From Apis mellifera (taxonomy: Eukaryota; Arthropoda; Insecta; Hymenoptera; Apidae): a stretch of 64,000 bases of DNA. The translations under genes were made by a program, and so were the position numbers. The DNA lies in the NCBI RefSeq assembly GCF_003254395.2, contig NC_037645.1, forward strand, positions 5,385,406 through 5,449,405. The letters are read 5' to 3'. Below, piece by piece: positions 1 to 11,040 of the stretch (position 1 is its first letter; every line of letters begins with the position of its first letter). Under the pieces are notes generated by a model. That model was not told where the DNA came from, did not search any database, and was given only the letters and a program-made list of their open reading frames with translations.

Positions 1-1778
1 TTTATTTAACATTTCGAATTAAAATATTCTCTTTCTTCTGATCTTTTTTCTTTTCTTTCTTTTTTTTTTTTTTTTACAATATCTTTGATATTCGTCTCTA
101 CTTTTAGAAACTCATATTTCATTCCTTATCAATTTATTCCATTTTCAATATTGTAATTAAAATGGTGTAAAGTGAATCCTAATTTCGAATCCATTTGACA
201 ACGAGGAATTTTTCATGGAATGTGTTTCCACGAGTTTTACGAGGCTCGAAATGCATAATTATTCATCCGCCAAGGGATATGAAAGCTATAAAACACGGGA
301 AACTATTTCGTGTATACGCGTTACTGGGTAAAAAATAAAAGTGGAACTAAAAATTTTTTTATTGGATACATGTGCGGAAGTAAAGTTGCTAAATCGGTTT
401 ACCAAACTTTACCCATGCACACAACGCAATTCTATTCCGAATATACTCGACAATAATTTACGAAGCGAACTGTTCCTGATTGAAATTACAAAAAGATTAT
501 TTCATCCAATGAATCTTTGTCCAGAGAGAAAAAAAAACACACTTGAAAAATTTAACTTTACCCCTACTATCAATTGAAAAATTTTTTCACGAATCAGAGA
601 GAGTAGGATAAAAATAAATCCTATATCTATCTACCGAAGAATTAGGGGAAGAAAAGAGGGGAAAAAATCCGTATATTCGAAATAAAAAATAGACAAGTTT
701 AAAATAGAAGGGGAAAAGCAAATAATAATCGAGCGGAGAAGTGGAGCGACAAAAAGTGGAAAATCAATTTCGCGTAAAAATAAAAACACTTTCCCCGAAT
801 TTAATTGAAATCGATATACCGGACACGGATCCTTTGACGGCACTCGCTCAAAATTGCTCCCCTTTTACAGGGACCTAAATATTTCACTTTTAGAATTACG
901 CCTGTGCCATCCGCCACCAACTTCCTCCTCAATTATTTAAACCCGGCCATCGCGTATAATTCACCGCGTCGAAACCGGTTTGGCTCGCATTTTCCAGGCT
1001 CAAACACGACGGCCATGCGAAAAATTGCGCGAAATCTTACATGAGATTCGATCGAAGGCGGCACAATTTCCGTGTCTCGATTATTGTTGGAAAAAAAGAT
1101 CGATGAGATATTTCTCGCCTATCCTTTCGATTTTCGAAATTTTTCGGCCATTTTTCGGGTCCATCCCCCCCCCCCGGCTTTTGTATAGATTAACCCGAGG
1201 CTACCGAGTTCCGCGGAAGTTGTTAAAGTTTTTGTAAAAAGCAATTACCGTCCGACTTATTTTTCGTTCGTTTTGTCGGTCGGTTCTTGGAAAACGCGCG
1301 TCGGTTCTTACGCGATAAAGAATTGTCCGGGAGTCGAGACGAGGGAAGAAGGAAAGGCTGGAAATTGTTTCTTCGCCAAGTTTTAATGGGGGATAATTAC
1401 GCCGCGACCCCCCCTCCTTCCCTCCTCTCTTCCACCTCGAGAGGATATTTCTCTTTCGAAAATATTATATCCGTTTAAAAAGTTTGGTTTGCCCGGATTT
1501 TCTCTTCGTTCTTCGCCTTTGTCAACGGGCGCGATAAACTGAGGCACAAACATAATTAATCCTTTTTCTTTCCTCCTTCTTTCCATTTAACGTTTGCGAG
1601 GATATATATTTTTGCTTGGAAAGTGGCGCTGAATTTTAACTTAGGACTTTAATTTAACCGATAAATATTAATTTATATCAAGAGGTGCAATTTAAAATTT
1701 TTATCGCAAAGAGGTGAAATGATATGCTTTGAGATTTATTTTCTTCAAATCATATATATGTATGTATTTTTGTTTCAG
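1..1778. other. Noncoding stretch, no gene seen
   Basis: Mixed AT-rich and CpG-rich DNA. It holds a T-run at 60-75 and an 11-base C-run at 1165-1175. Open frames at 980-1237 and 1287-1586 overlap on both strands and are rich in Arg and Phe, as chance frames in CpG-rich insect DNA are. No splice-flanked open segment of quality was seen before the candidate acceptor at 1778. Confidence 0.6.
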
Positions 1779-1820
1779 ATCCACACAGATGCACTCGTTC
1801 GATCGAGACGACGTACGAAG
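1779..1820 (+). CDS. Candidate 42-nt microexon, product unknown
   Basis: The segment is preceded by a strong 3' splice site (T-rich tract ending in tttttgtttcag at 1778) and followed by a usable donor (AAG then gtatga at 1821). Its 42 nt are a multiple of three and all three frames are open. One frame reads PHRCTRSIETTYE, another IHTDALVRSRRRTK. In the PHRC frame it begins and ends one base into a codon, which fits the phase of the candidate exon at 6441-6586. I do not recognise the peptide. Microexons of this size are common in insect neural and signalling genes, but decoy acceptor-donor pairs are also common in 64 kb. Confidence 0.3.
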
Positions 1821-2189
1821 GTATGATTAACGATTATATTTTACATTACTGTATTAAACTATTTAACCTTTGGATATTTTGAAGAAATCGAGGAGCAAAT
1901 ATCGGTATCGGGATCTGGGAAACGCAAAACGTGTTCGGGAATGAATTCTTTCTCCCTCGCGTAAAAGATTCTTTACCTCGACTCAATTGGAAGAGCCGAG
2001 ACTCGGCCCGGACAATTTTTCCTCAATTTTGCCGAGAAGATATTACGGGGAAGATCGTGTTAGACGAGATAGAGTAGGTACATTATATTTCTCTGGCAAG
2101 CCTGTGCTTTAATAATTACACCGGGCGATACAGTCTTCGTGAATTACGCGAGACATCCAAGATTGCGGTATAATTTATCGCATTTACAT

Positions 2190-3016
2190 TCCGGGACGTT
2201 AAAAGAAGATGAAAAAAAAAAAAAAAAAAAAAAAGAATGGTTCATATCTCGAAACTCGATTAAACATGCGTATCGATCAAATAATCGCTCGTGTTAGCCG
2301 GATGAAAATGCGATGAGGATATTTTAGAAATTGAAGAAAATTGAATATATTTCGAATTCATTTTCTTTTTTTAGAGATACTTAAAATATATATAACAGAT
2401 ATGTAAAGGAAATGATTTATCAATCTCATAGAGCTAATCGAGTTCAATTAGAGGCTAATATATACTAAAAATATCCTACTCTCCATAATATCCATCTTTT
2501 CACAATTTTTCCATTAAACATAATAATTCCGGGATGTTAAAAGAAGATGAAAAAAAAAAGAATTCGCGGCTCATATCTCGAAACTCGATTAAACGCGTAT
2601 CGATCAAATAATCGCTCGTGTTAGCCGGATAAAAATGCGATGATGAGAGGTCATTCGAGTATTTTAGAAATTGAAGAAAATTGAATATATTTCGAATTTT
2701 CTTTTTTTAGAGATACTTAAAATATATATAACAGATATGTGAAAATGATTTATCAAGGAATCTCATAGATCTCATAGAGCTAATCGAGTTCAATGTCCAT
2801 CTTTTCACAATTTTTCCATTAAAATACTCTAAAAAAAAAAAAAAAAAGTAATCGTGCTACTTTTTTTAGAGATACTTAAAATATATATAAGATGTGAAAA
2901 TGATTTATCAAGGAATCTCATAGATCTCATAGAGCTAATCGAGTTCAATATCCATCTTTTCACAATTTTTCCATTAAAATACTCTAAAAAAAAAAAAAAA
3001 AAAGTAATCGCGCTAC
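2190..3016. repeat. Nested tandem duplication, order A-B, A-B, B
   Basis: A unit starting with the word CCGGGACGTTAAAAGAAG at 2191 recurs with few changes at 2529, a period of 338 bp. Within it the half starting ctttttttagagatacttaaa occurs at 2365, 2701 and again at 2860, so this half is present three times (last two 157-159 bp apart). Copies end in A-runs: 2212-2234 in the first A half, and runs closing the second and third B halves (last 2986-3003). Few differences between copies suggest recent duplication. The single ORF across copy three (2854-3051) is an accident of the A-runs. No transposon termini are visible. Confidence 0.9.
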
Positions 3017-4940
3017 TTTTGAGCGTTAACGTGTATCACGGAGGAACTTAAAGGAAAATTATATTTCGGATGTTTAACTTCCCTAAAAGCGTAGAGATGG
3101 TAGGAGCGAAGGAAAGATTAAGCATCCTGTCGGTACGTGGCCGGAACACGATGAATACATAGCCTCTTCGTCCTTTTATTATCCATCGCGAGATCGCAAT
3201 ATGGTAGAATATGGCTGATTGAACCGAGTAATTCACCTTAATGCTCTCCCAGAGTCTAGAAAGATTCGTGTAAAGATATATTCGTGCCGAAATATATTCT
3301 AGGGTTCTAGGCTGCTTTCAAAGCAGCTTTTCGTTACGCGAATTTTATCGAAATTAAGAGAAACGTGGACGATAGAAATAGTTTTCGAGGTTTAATAAAT
3401 TCCTGTCTCGTTCAATCACGTCGATTTGCGTGCAGTACTTCTCAATCAGAGACAGACGTATGTAGACACTTTTTAAAAGTATTGATTGCAAGGGAAAAAT
3501 TAATTTAATAATCTAATGATTGATTCGTGTAAGAGAGTAACGTGATCATCGAGTGAACTACGAATAAAATCACATTTGCCAGGCAGCGACGAGAAAAACC
3601 CAAACAAACAATGTTGTTGGAGAGATTTCAGAGAAAAATGGGAAAACAGAGAATCGTTTATTATTGATTCATAATTCGACGATGAGGTCATTGTTTATAA
3701 TTAGACGAGGTGTGTACACGTATGAGATAATGATGTCGTGAAAAGACGAAAGATCACTCGTTTATTTGAATTTCTTTGGCTGGATCCACTCAGGAGTAGA
3801 TTCAATGTACAAAATTCGTGAGGATTTCTAGATCAATTATGAAATGAAGAAATTTAAGATTCGAGAAGGCAGAAAATCATCTGATAATGATGGGATCATT
3901 GAAGATGGCAAAGGAAGGGAAAATAAATCTTGAACTCTATGGGATAGCACCAACAATCCAACCTCTCCTCTGTTTCTACTTCAACGAACAAAATGAAGGA
4001 AAAGGAAAATTAGAATATCATCATCGATCTTCTATTCAATTTATTGGGTTCAATATTCGATATATCGTTCGTCTACGGATATCCATATTGGATAAGGAAT
4101 GCAAGAATTATTCACGAATACGTGTAATTTAATTTAATCGTGGTGGAATTTTTCTCGAGTCAACAGGGCGATCATTAATCATTATTTACCGCGCCTCGAG
4201 CGCCCGACCTGAAGCGATATCTGATCTCGAAAGTGTCGGCATTTTAACATTTAGGTCGTCGAAGTGTACAGGGACGTTCATTCTTTATTCATCGACTCGA
4301 TTGATTTTTCTTTCTTTCCACCGTCTAAATTTATCCTGATGATGATTTACCCCGTAATCTCATCAGATAGGATTAAAAATCCTTTAAGAGGGAACTAGTG
4401 GAGGAAATTGATGAAACTGACAGCTCAATTAAATCTACAAAGATCCATCCAGATAAAATCTAGATCTAGTATCTTCACCTCGACTTTATCTTTCAATTAG
4501 AAAATACATCGCCGTTGATACGACGTGGATAGATGAAGAAAGGATACGAGAAATTAATCTTCCTTCAACACATCTCACCCCAATCGTTCAAACGATTATA
4601 ATAATTTACTCAACACTCGTGCAAGCTTATTCAAAAAGATCTCCCTACTCTTTTTTCTCCTTTCTCTCTCTGGAAAAAATCTACGCTCAATCGACCTCAG
4701 AAATATCCATTGAACCGATTTAACGCCTCGATCAATCATCCACGATCCTCCCTCCTCCTCTCGACTATCAACACTCACCCAAACCTCGTCCATCCGGTGG
4801 TCAAGATCGGTGTCGAAGAAACCAGCTTCGACAATACTTCAATAATTAAAATCCTTCCTAATCCTGATCGAAACGGCTAATAATTTTACGCTTGTCGAGT
4901 GTTTTGAGATCTCTGAACGACTCTCTTCGCACGCGAGACG
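3017..4940. other. Noncoding AT-rich stretch
   Basis: No convincing coding frame or RNA gene. Short open frames (3500-3691 minus, 3887-4132 plus) lack splice context and read as random. AGATCTAG and GAT-rich words are frequent but form no clear array. Confidence 0.6.
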
Positions 4941-5530
4941 CTGCTCGCCGGCTAGAAACTACCACCACCGGCTCGTAAGAGGCCAAGGCAAATGAGATTT
5001 GACGGATGTCCCGGGCTGCGAGAGCCACTCCGTCGCATTAGTACCGGGTGTCTGGCTGCGAGAGGAGGAGGGACGAGGGAGGGGGAGGCAAGAGGCGTGG
5101 CGTAATTAGTAGTCGGCAGGAACTTTGACGTCTGTAGAAACGGATCGTGTCGTTCCCTCCCTCCTTCCCTCCTTCCTCCTCCTCCTTCTACCTCGCACAA
5201 CTCTTCGCACGCTTCGCGTTCACGAGCCAGCCACTTTTCGTTTCACGAGGGGGAGGGGGGGAGGGAGGGGGCAAAGGGTTCCTCGCAAGGGTTCCTCTCG
5301 ACGGAGGTCGAGCTTTCGACGAGTCGAGTTTTCAACGATATCCGACGGGGGGGAAAAAACGCGATGTTCCACACCGCCGCACCGGTTTGTCGCCACCCAT
5401 TTTTGCGGGGGTGAAAGAGCTCGTTTTCTCACCCCGTTGACGAGCGAACGAGCCCGGAAATTGTTTACACGGAACAGATTAGAGGAGGATCCCGTTCTTC
5501 GAGCCCGGGGAATTGGATTCTTTTAAATGA
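4941..5530. promoter_or_regulatory. CpG-rich block with paired purine and pyrimidine tracts
   Basis: A sharply GC-rich block with open frames on both strands (5125-5526 plus, 4952-5200 and 5220-5432 minus), all rich in Arg, Ser and Pro. It contains a pure pyrimidine run at 5153-5189 and a G-run cluster at 5249-5271. Such blocks often mark insect promoters or enhancers. No TATA box or initiator can be placed with confidence, so the regulatory reading is inference. Confidence 0.25.
5249..5271 (+). other. G-quadruplex motif, four G-runs with one-base loops
   Basis: G-runs of 5, 7, 3 and 5 bases are separated by single A residues at 5254, 5262 and 5266. This matches the classic G3+ N1-7 pattern with the shortest possible loops, the most stable topology known. 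It lies about 60 bp from the pyrimidine run at 5153-5189. Confidence 0.8.
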
Positions 5531-6440
5531 ATTTTTCTTCTTTCTTCTTTTTTTTTTATTAATTTTACGTGGCATCGTTTTAAATTCGTTGCAATCGATG
5601 TGAAATTTTTAGCTTCGTCGATCCATCTTCGACTCTTCGAGGAGAGAAATGGATGGATTCTCTCGAGGGGTTAATTTCCATAGATTCGTATCGTTTGTTA
5701 AATTTGTTTCAATGTATGAAATTTTCTATTGGATTCTTAAAGTGATATATTTTTCTTCATTGTATAGAAAGGAGTAGGAAGGATCCATTTTATTCGTGGA
5801 AATTAGATTCTCTTTCAAGTGAATGTCTTAATTTCTTTCTTTTTTTTTTTCTTTTTATTTGGAATTCTTCCGTTAATGAACTATTGAACTATTTGCTTAC
5901 TTTGCATTGAGAAAAATCGAGAAACGAGAGATTTTTGATAATTCTTCTTCTTCATTTTATCTTCTCTTTCTTATCTTACAACATCGCAATTCTTTAATGA
6001 GCCAGTTCTGAGGCAATTCTAAGCCAGTGAAGTTTTTCAAATCGATAAACCATTTTAAACTCGCGATTTAGAGATCTACACAACACGATAAAACGAAAAT
6101 CTTTTTAAAAGGAATATTCATACATTTTCAGATCATGAAACGTGTCGAAAAGGGGGAAGAAATCCGTGGAAAAATGCGCGAAAGCGATTGGATCAATAGT
6201 TTCGATGCGAGCAGAATTACTAAATTCCCAATTCTCCACAGTTTCTTCGCCGCACTTCTTTCCGTTCCGTTCTCCGTGATTTCCATCGTTCGTGGTGTTA
6301 ACTTGTCTTGTAAGTTACAGGTTTAACGCGGGCGATATACACGGACGTTTGGATTTAGCAAGTGTCTAATTCAGGAAACTCAGGTGTAGCAACGTTATCC
6401 TATCTTCATCCCTGACTAATCTTCCTCGTGGTATATGCAG
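5531..6440. other. Noncoding stretch upstream of a candidate exon
   Basis: AT-rich DNA with T-runs near 5550 and 5840. The frame at 6135-6326 reads as random. The end holds a branch-point-like word ctgactaat near 6412-6420, about 22 bp before the candidate acceptor at 6440. Confidence 0.5.
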
Positions 6441-6586
6441 TTCCAGTTTTAGAACGTCATAAAGTGAGGGGAATTCGCTTCGTCTGGGACGGGAAGGGAA
6501 AATTATACGAATCGGCAATAATAATGGACGATTTGGAAATTTGGCAAAAATGTTCGAGTACGATTGATGTTATTAACACGAGACAG
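6441..6586 (+). CDS. Candidate internal exon, product unknown
   Basis: A 146-nt segment lies between a 3' splice site (branch-like ctgactaat, then atatgcag ending at 6440) and a near-consensus donor (AGACAG then gtaagc at 6587). It is open throughout in the frame containing PVLERHKVRGIRF and VWDGKGKLYES, ending STIDVINTRQ. It starts two bases before a codon boundary and ends on one. The composition is balanced (Asp, Glu, Lys, Trp and Val present) rather than the Arg/Ser-rich pattern of chance frames nearby. I cannot name the family. The weakness is a purine-interrupted pyrimidine tract. Confidence 0.35.
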
Positions 6587-7126
6587 GTAAGCTGTTCCTT
6601 AAATCTTATCGTGGCACGATAACACGTTATTGGAAATTCCACGGTCTATAATTTGCCGTGCTGAATTATGCATGTCGATGAGAGCGGTGCAATTTCAATA
6701 TTTGTCGAAATTTTGCGAAGAAAAAACGTATTTGCACAACTCGTATTCCTCTTGTAATCGTCGGTTTTCATCGATTAGAAAGAAGATTTGAACGATTGCA
6801 GTAGAAAGAAATATGCAAACACTTGAAATTAAAATTTTGGATAATTTTTTTCGGAACAATATCCTTTTTTTAAATTTCTCAAATGGGAAAATTTCCTCTC
6901 ACCGAGATTAAATCTTTCGTAAGTCGATATTTTTGCAATCTGGGGGGGGGGAAGAAGAAAAGGAAAGAAGAAAAATTGCGGGAATGGAGGGATAAATTTC
7001 GCCGTGTTTTCGAATGATTCGTATTTGGCCAGTAGCTTTATCTATTACGGGATTTCCCGCACGACCAATGCAATTTCTATCATCGCATGAATATGCAAAA
7101 TGTACGTTCAAACAGCTCGATTGCAG

Positions 7127-7384
7127 GCTGGCCTAGGGGGGAGGGAATTACAATTATCTAACGCGGAACATTTTCGAAAACATTTCGGAACGCCCGGTGA
7201 AACCAAAACCGGCGGATGCAAACTATGTTTTTATTGCGAGGAAATTCACCAGCATTGCGGCTTGTTACGAATAAATCGTTTGCCAGGTGTTGATATTTCG
7301 ATTTGCAATTTTCGATATTGCACCGGTATATCCCGGTGTCGCGAATTTCGACAGCTTGAAAATTACGAGAGGGAAATGAATTAA
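7127..7384 (+). CDS. Possible Cys-rich terminal exon, weak
   Basis: This frame is open from a weak acceptor (gattgcag ending at 7126) to a TAA at 7382-7384. Its phase fits the donor of the candidate exon at 6587. It has a cluster of Cys and His (GGCKLCFYCEEIHQHC near the middle) and ends LENYEREMN. The pyrimidine tract is poor, no AATAAA follows closely, and the minus strand is also open here (7158-7466). Chance is the likelier explanation. Confidence 0.15.
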   Translation, partial: AGLGGRELQLSNAEHFRKHFGTPGETKTGGCKLCFYCEEIHQHCGLLRINRLPGVDISICNFRYCTGISRCREFRQLENYEREMN

Positions 7385-7840
7385 GAATACTCGATGGAGG
7401 GAAGGAGATAAATTTTCCAAAAAAAAAATCGAGTATCACAATCAAGAAAATCGTGCAATTTCGCAACTATTCGTAACGATTTATAACCGCTATATAAATA
7501 ATCTACTTCTATCTAAAAAAGATGAACCTACATAAAAATTCTTTCCATCACGACCTTCTTGATTATTCGACAAGATCCTCCTCCTCCTCCTCGTAATCTC
7601 ATTGTCCACTATCGTTCACCCCATCTCTATCCAATCCATCTTTCCAAGCCACACCCTAACGTATCCACCCACTATATTGCCCATATATTTATTATCAATC
7701 GTCGTAAAATCGTCGCTCAAAATCAAGATTGGAAACTTTCTTAATCCTCGAGGCTTTGAACGAGGCTCCAATCAAGAAGCTACGAAGGATGTAAGTTTCA
7801 CAAATATGTGTCCACTACGTTGTGTGATACGGATCACCTT
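7385..7840. other. Noncoding stretch
   Basis: AT-rich with a short CTC array near 7564-7580. A strong donor-like GGAT then gtaagt sits at 7790/7791 behind an open frame (GFERGSNQEATKD). No good acceptor defines an exon, so I do not call one. Confidence 0.5.
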
Positions 7841-8480
7841 TAAACCGGTTTACCGATTTTTCTCTTCTCGCGCGAAATTAAAGAGGGCGGGTCGAGAAGA
7901 GGTGGCGGTACAGTTAGAGAGGGGAAGGGAGGGGAAGGCGAAATCTCGCGGCAGTCAGCATCCAGCGAGGGATAGATCGAGCCCGGCGAGGGGTATATTA
8001 TAATGAAATCGGTTTTCGCTTAGCGCGCTTTCAAGCAGCCTTTATTAAATCTGAGATTCCGCCGTTTTTCCGCCCGACGTTCCTCCTCGTTTTTTTCCCT
8101 TCTCCTCCTTCCCTTCTCCTCCCCGCCCTTTTCTCCCTTTTCTCCCATCATTATTCCAGACCTCGTTCCAGGATAGACGGCGCGAAAGAGGTGAACGGGT
8201 TCTCTCCAACTGTCTTCCTTCACCTTCCCTCCCTCCGCCATCTTCCGCGGGATCTTCTGGCCGGATTTGCAATGGGAACTCGTATTACTGCTACCGCCTC
8301 TCGTTCCCCCGACGAAAGATCGTCGTCCTCGTGGTTAGACGTAGGTAAAAAGCCACGTAAGGGAGTAAGGGAGGAAGATTTTTCACGGCTCTCTGAAACG
8401 GAGAAATCGAGGGGAGGGAGGGAAAAATACAAGCACCGTTTCTCGAGGATATACCACACGGTTGTAATAATTTATTAAAT
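7841..8480. promoter_or_regulatory. CpG-rich block with long pyrimidine tract
   Basis: GC-rich stretch with overlapping Arg/Ser-rich open frames on both strands. It holds purine clusters near 7910-7940 and the pyrimidine tract at 8090-8146, with a single G at 8125. An initiator-like gcagtcagcatcc lies near 7954. A regulatory role is inferred only from composition. Confidence 0.2.
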
Positions 8481-9330
8481 GCACGGGAAGAAGCTTTCCA
8501 ACTTTTATCCGTTGAAACAATCCTCTTTCTCGGTGGGTAATCTTTAGCCGACACGAGGCTCGAGAATTATCGGGCGAACGACTATTGCTTCCGTATTTAA
8601 CACGTGCTCGTGTTGGTCGTACAGTTGTCCAAATATTATTTAAAACGACGCATGGCAGGCTGCCTCGACTCGTGTTGTCGTCATCTCGATTTATACCTTT
8701 GTGTTCGTTATCCGTAACGTTTCGTGTTTTTATTTATTCGTTTCTCTTTATAAATACAAGGATTACGTGGAGATCGGATCACGTTATTGTTTTTAAATAG
8801 ATACACAGTCTCTGGAACGATAAGAGAAATAATTAATATACGAAAATTATTTGGAAGATATTTTAATTTCAATTTTAACTTCGTTATATATATATCAATA
8901 TTATATAAGAATACTTTTGCAATTTTAATAAAATGCTAAATGCTTAATACTTTTCTGGAGAATGTTCTATGCTACGAAAGAAAACGAACTCCACTTTTTC
9001 GCGTGCTCCCACACGAATCCATCAACGAGAAACTAATAACATATATCGAATATCAATTCCCCTTCGAAGTGATATTCGAATACGAAACATTTCCCGCCAT
9101 AACGAATAATATAACGCAGATGCAAATCAAAAATGGCAATATCCTGTGTATGGAAAAATCGGTCCAACCTTTTCTTTTCGTGTCGTGTTATTTTCTCCCC
9201 CCCTCCAAGGGAGGCTGAAATTCCCTAGGAGGCTCGCCAAGGGAAAGGCAAGCAAACAATTCGAGGCAGCTAAGTGTGCTGACGGAACAATGAGTCCGCT
9301 TATTGAATCCGGCCGTGATTTATGCATATC

Positions 9331-9348
9331 GGGGAGGGGTGGGGAGGG
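9331..9348 (+). other. G-quadruplex motif with one-base loops
   Basis: Four G-runs of 4, 4, 4 and 3 bases are separated by A, T and A. The strand is otherwise unremarkable and no gene start is evident beside it. Confidence 0.75.
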
Positions 9349-9568
9349 CCGTTTGTCGTTTTCCAATTTGCGCGTTCACGCGACGCCTGTGCACGCCGGG
9401 GAGGACGAGAGACGCCTGTGTGCAAATCATTTGAGACGCCGCGGCGTGGAAAAACAGCAACGGAAATCTCTACTCCTCCCCTTCACCCACCTTTGCATAT
9501 CCCCAAGGATATGAAAACATAGGCCGATATTAAACGGCGGCTTAACAAATTTTTATTAAAATCCAATG

Positions 9569-9589
9569 GAGAGAGAGAGAGAGAGAGAG
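9569..9589 (+). repeat. GA microsatellite
   Basis: About ten uninterrupted GA units followed by a short G-run. Simple dinucleotide repeat. Confidence 0.95.
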
Positions 9590-9740
9590 GGGCTCCTTCC
9601 GCTCTATCCACGGAAACGCGCGTGAACAACGTTCGAATCGAATTAGTTCCCCGTCGGTTTTTTTAAATTAAATCAAGGCCCGACAATTGGCTGGACCAAA
9701 TACGTGGACGGATGCGTAAATAAATCGAGCGTGTCTTTTT

Positions 9741-10307
9741 TTTTCTACAATCGTATTTTTAATGGCTCCTTTTTCCCTCTATTCAATTTTTTTCACGTTT
9801 TTCGAGTCTCAGTTTTTTTTGAACCAGTTTTATTCCCACGGTATTTTAATATCCGTTAATAACAATCAAACTTTCTTGAACGATTCGAGGAAATCAAGAA
9901 TTTTTTTTGAAAGTCATTTTAATTTTTTCTATAATCGTATTTTTAATGGTTCCTTCTTTCCTCTATTCAATTTTTTTCACGTTTTTCGATTCTCAGTTTT
10001 TTTTGAACCAGAGGTTTTATTCCCACGGTATTTTAATATCCGTTAATAACAATCAAACTTTCTTGAACAATTCGAGGAAATCAAGGATATTTTTCGAAAG
10101 TTATTTTCATTTTTTCTATAATCGTATTTTTAATGGCTCCTTCTTTCCTCTATTGAATTTTTTTCGCATTTTTCGATTTTCAATTTTTCCTTTTTTTGAA
10201 CCAAAGTTTTTATTCCCACGGTATTTTAATATCCATTAATAACAATCAAACTTTCTTGAATGATTCGAGGAAATCAAGGATTTTTTTCGAAAGTCATTTT
10301 CATTTTT
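9741..10307. repeat. Three-copy tandem repeat of about 185 bp
   Basis: Three consecutive copies begin with ttttcta(c/t)aatcg at 9741, 9925 and 10112 (periods 184 and 187 bp). Each copy contains tttttaatgg, a T-rich stretch, tttttgaacca, cccacggtattttaat, taataacaatcaaac and gattcgaggaaatcaa in that order. Differences are scattered substitutions and small indels in T-runs. Neither period is a multiple of three, so the Phe-rich frames at 9762-10046 and 9907-10239 shift between copies and are not a repeat protein. No family is recognised. Confidence 0.93.
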
Positions 10308-10493
10308 CATTAAAATTCACGTTTTCTCGTTAATCCAACTGGTTGCAGTAGAAATAATAGAGAGAGGGGAACACATGCACACACACTTTTTTATTAGAAA
10401 CACGAATGGAGGATTCCTGGAATCCTGGTCGATCCAGTTACGAACCAACCACTCCACCATCCCGCTTCACCATCCTCTGTTCTCGTTTATCAG

Positions 10494-10534
10494 TTTACTC
10501 GCATATATACAATATTCCTCCATTATATATGCAG
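10494..10534 (+). CDS. Candidate 41-nt microexon, product unknown
   Basis: A very good acceptor precedes it: a pyrimidine-rich tract from about 10450 (cttcaccatcctctgttctc) ending in tttatcag at 10493. A donor ATGCAG then gtaatc follows at 10535. All three frames are open. The most protein-like reads YSHIYNIPPLYMQ, starting two bases before a codon and ending on a boundary. The core is AT-rich, so open frames this short carry little weight. The splice context is the evidence. Confidence 0.2.
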
Positions 10535-11040
10535 GTAATCCACTGCACTAACTTATCAATAATTACCCTTATTTCACCATAAATACATGTAATGATTACA
10601 GAATTACATCGTTCCACATCGTATCCCAGTTTATTATCCCCGTTAACTAAAGCCGAAATTTACGATTTTGCATCTTGAATGTAGATCGTGTTTCGTGCTC
10701 TACAAAACGAAAGATGAAAGTTTCGATTAGTTCAGCTTTCGAATTAATTTTCAATCAACCCGTTCACAATTATTTTCAAAAATAATCGATTCGAAGAATA
10801 ATTCACCCCTCGTCAAAACTTCTTCTCGTCACAATTTTCACACTCGGCCAATCTTCTCTCTTCAAACGGAACCACCCTCTTCTACAACGGACACTATAAT
10901 CATCGGGACGTAAACTTTCCTTAACCCTTAACCAGGCGAGCGTATCGCTACTTCGCAACGCGTAACTTCACGTTAATAACCCATAACCCGTTTCCAACCG
11001 CTTAAAATTCCACCATCGCTCCTCCCCTCGACAAATTCTT
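10535..11040. other. Noncoding AT-rich stretch
   Basis: No coding frame, repeat array or structured RNA seen. Runs of AACC and CTTC words precede the CpG-rich block beginning near 11040. Confidence 0.6.

Larger units (their letters stand above)
8481..9740. other. Noncoding stretch with G-run cluster and GA repeat
   Basis: AT-rich from 8800 to 9110, then GC-rich to about 9660. Overlapping opposite frames at 9127-9366 and 9146-9514 look like chance. The G-run cluster and the GA microsatellite are listed separately. Confidence 0.5.

Noticed and set aside
9762..10239. Phe/Asn-rich repeat protein across the three-copy repeat
   Set aside because: Copy periods are not multiples of three, so the similar residues appear in different frames. 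The repetition is DNA-level only.
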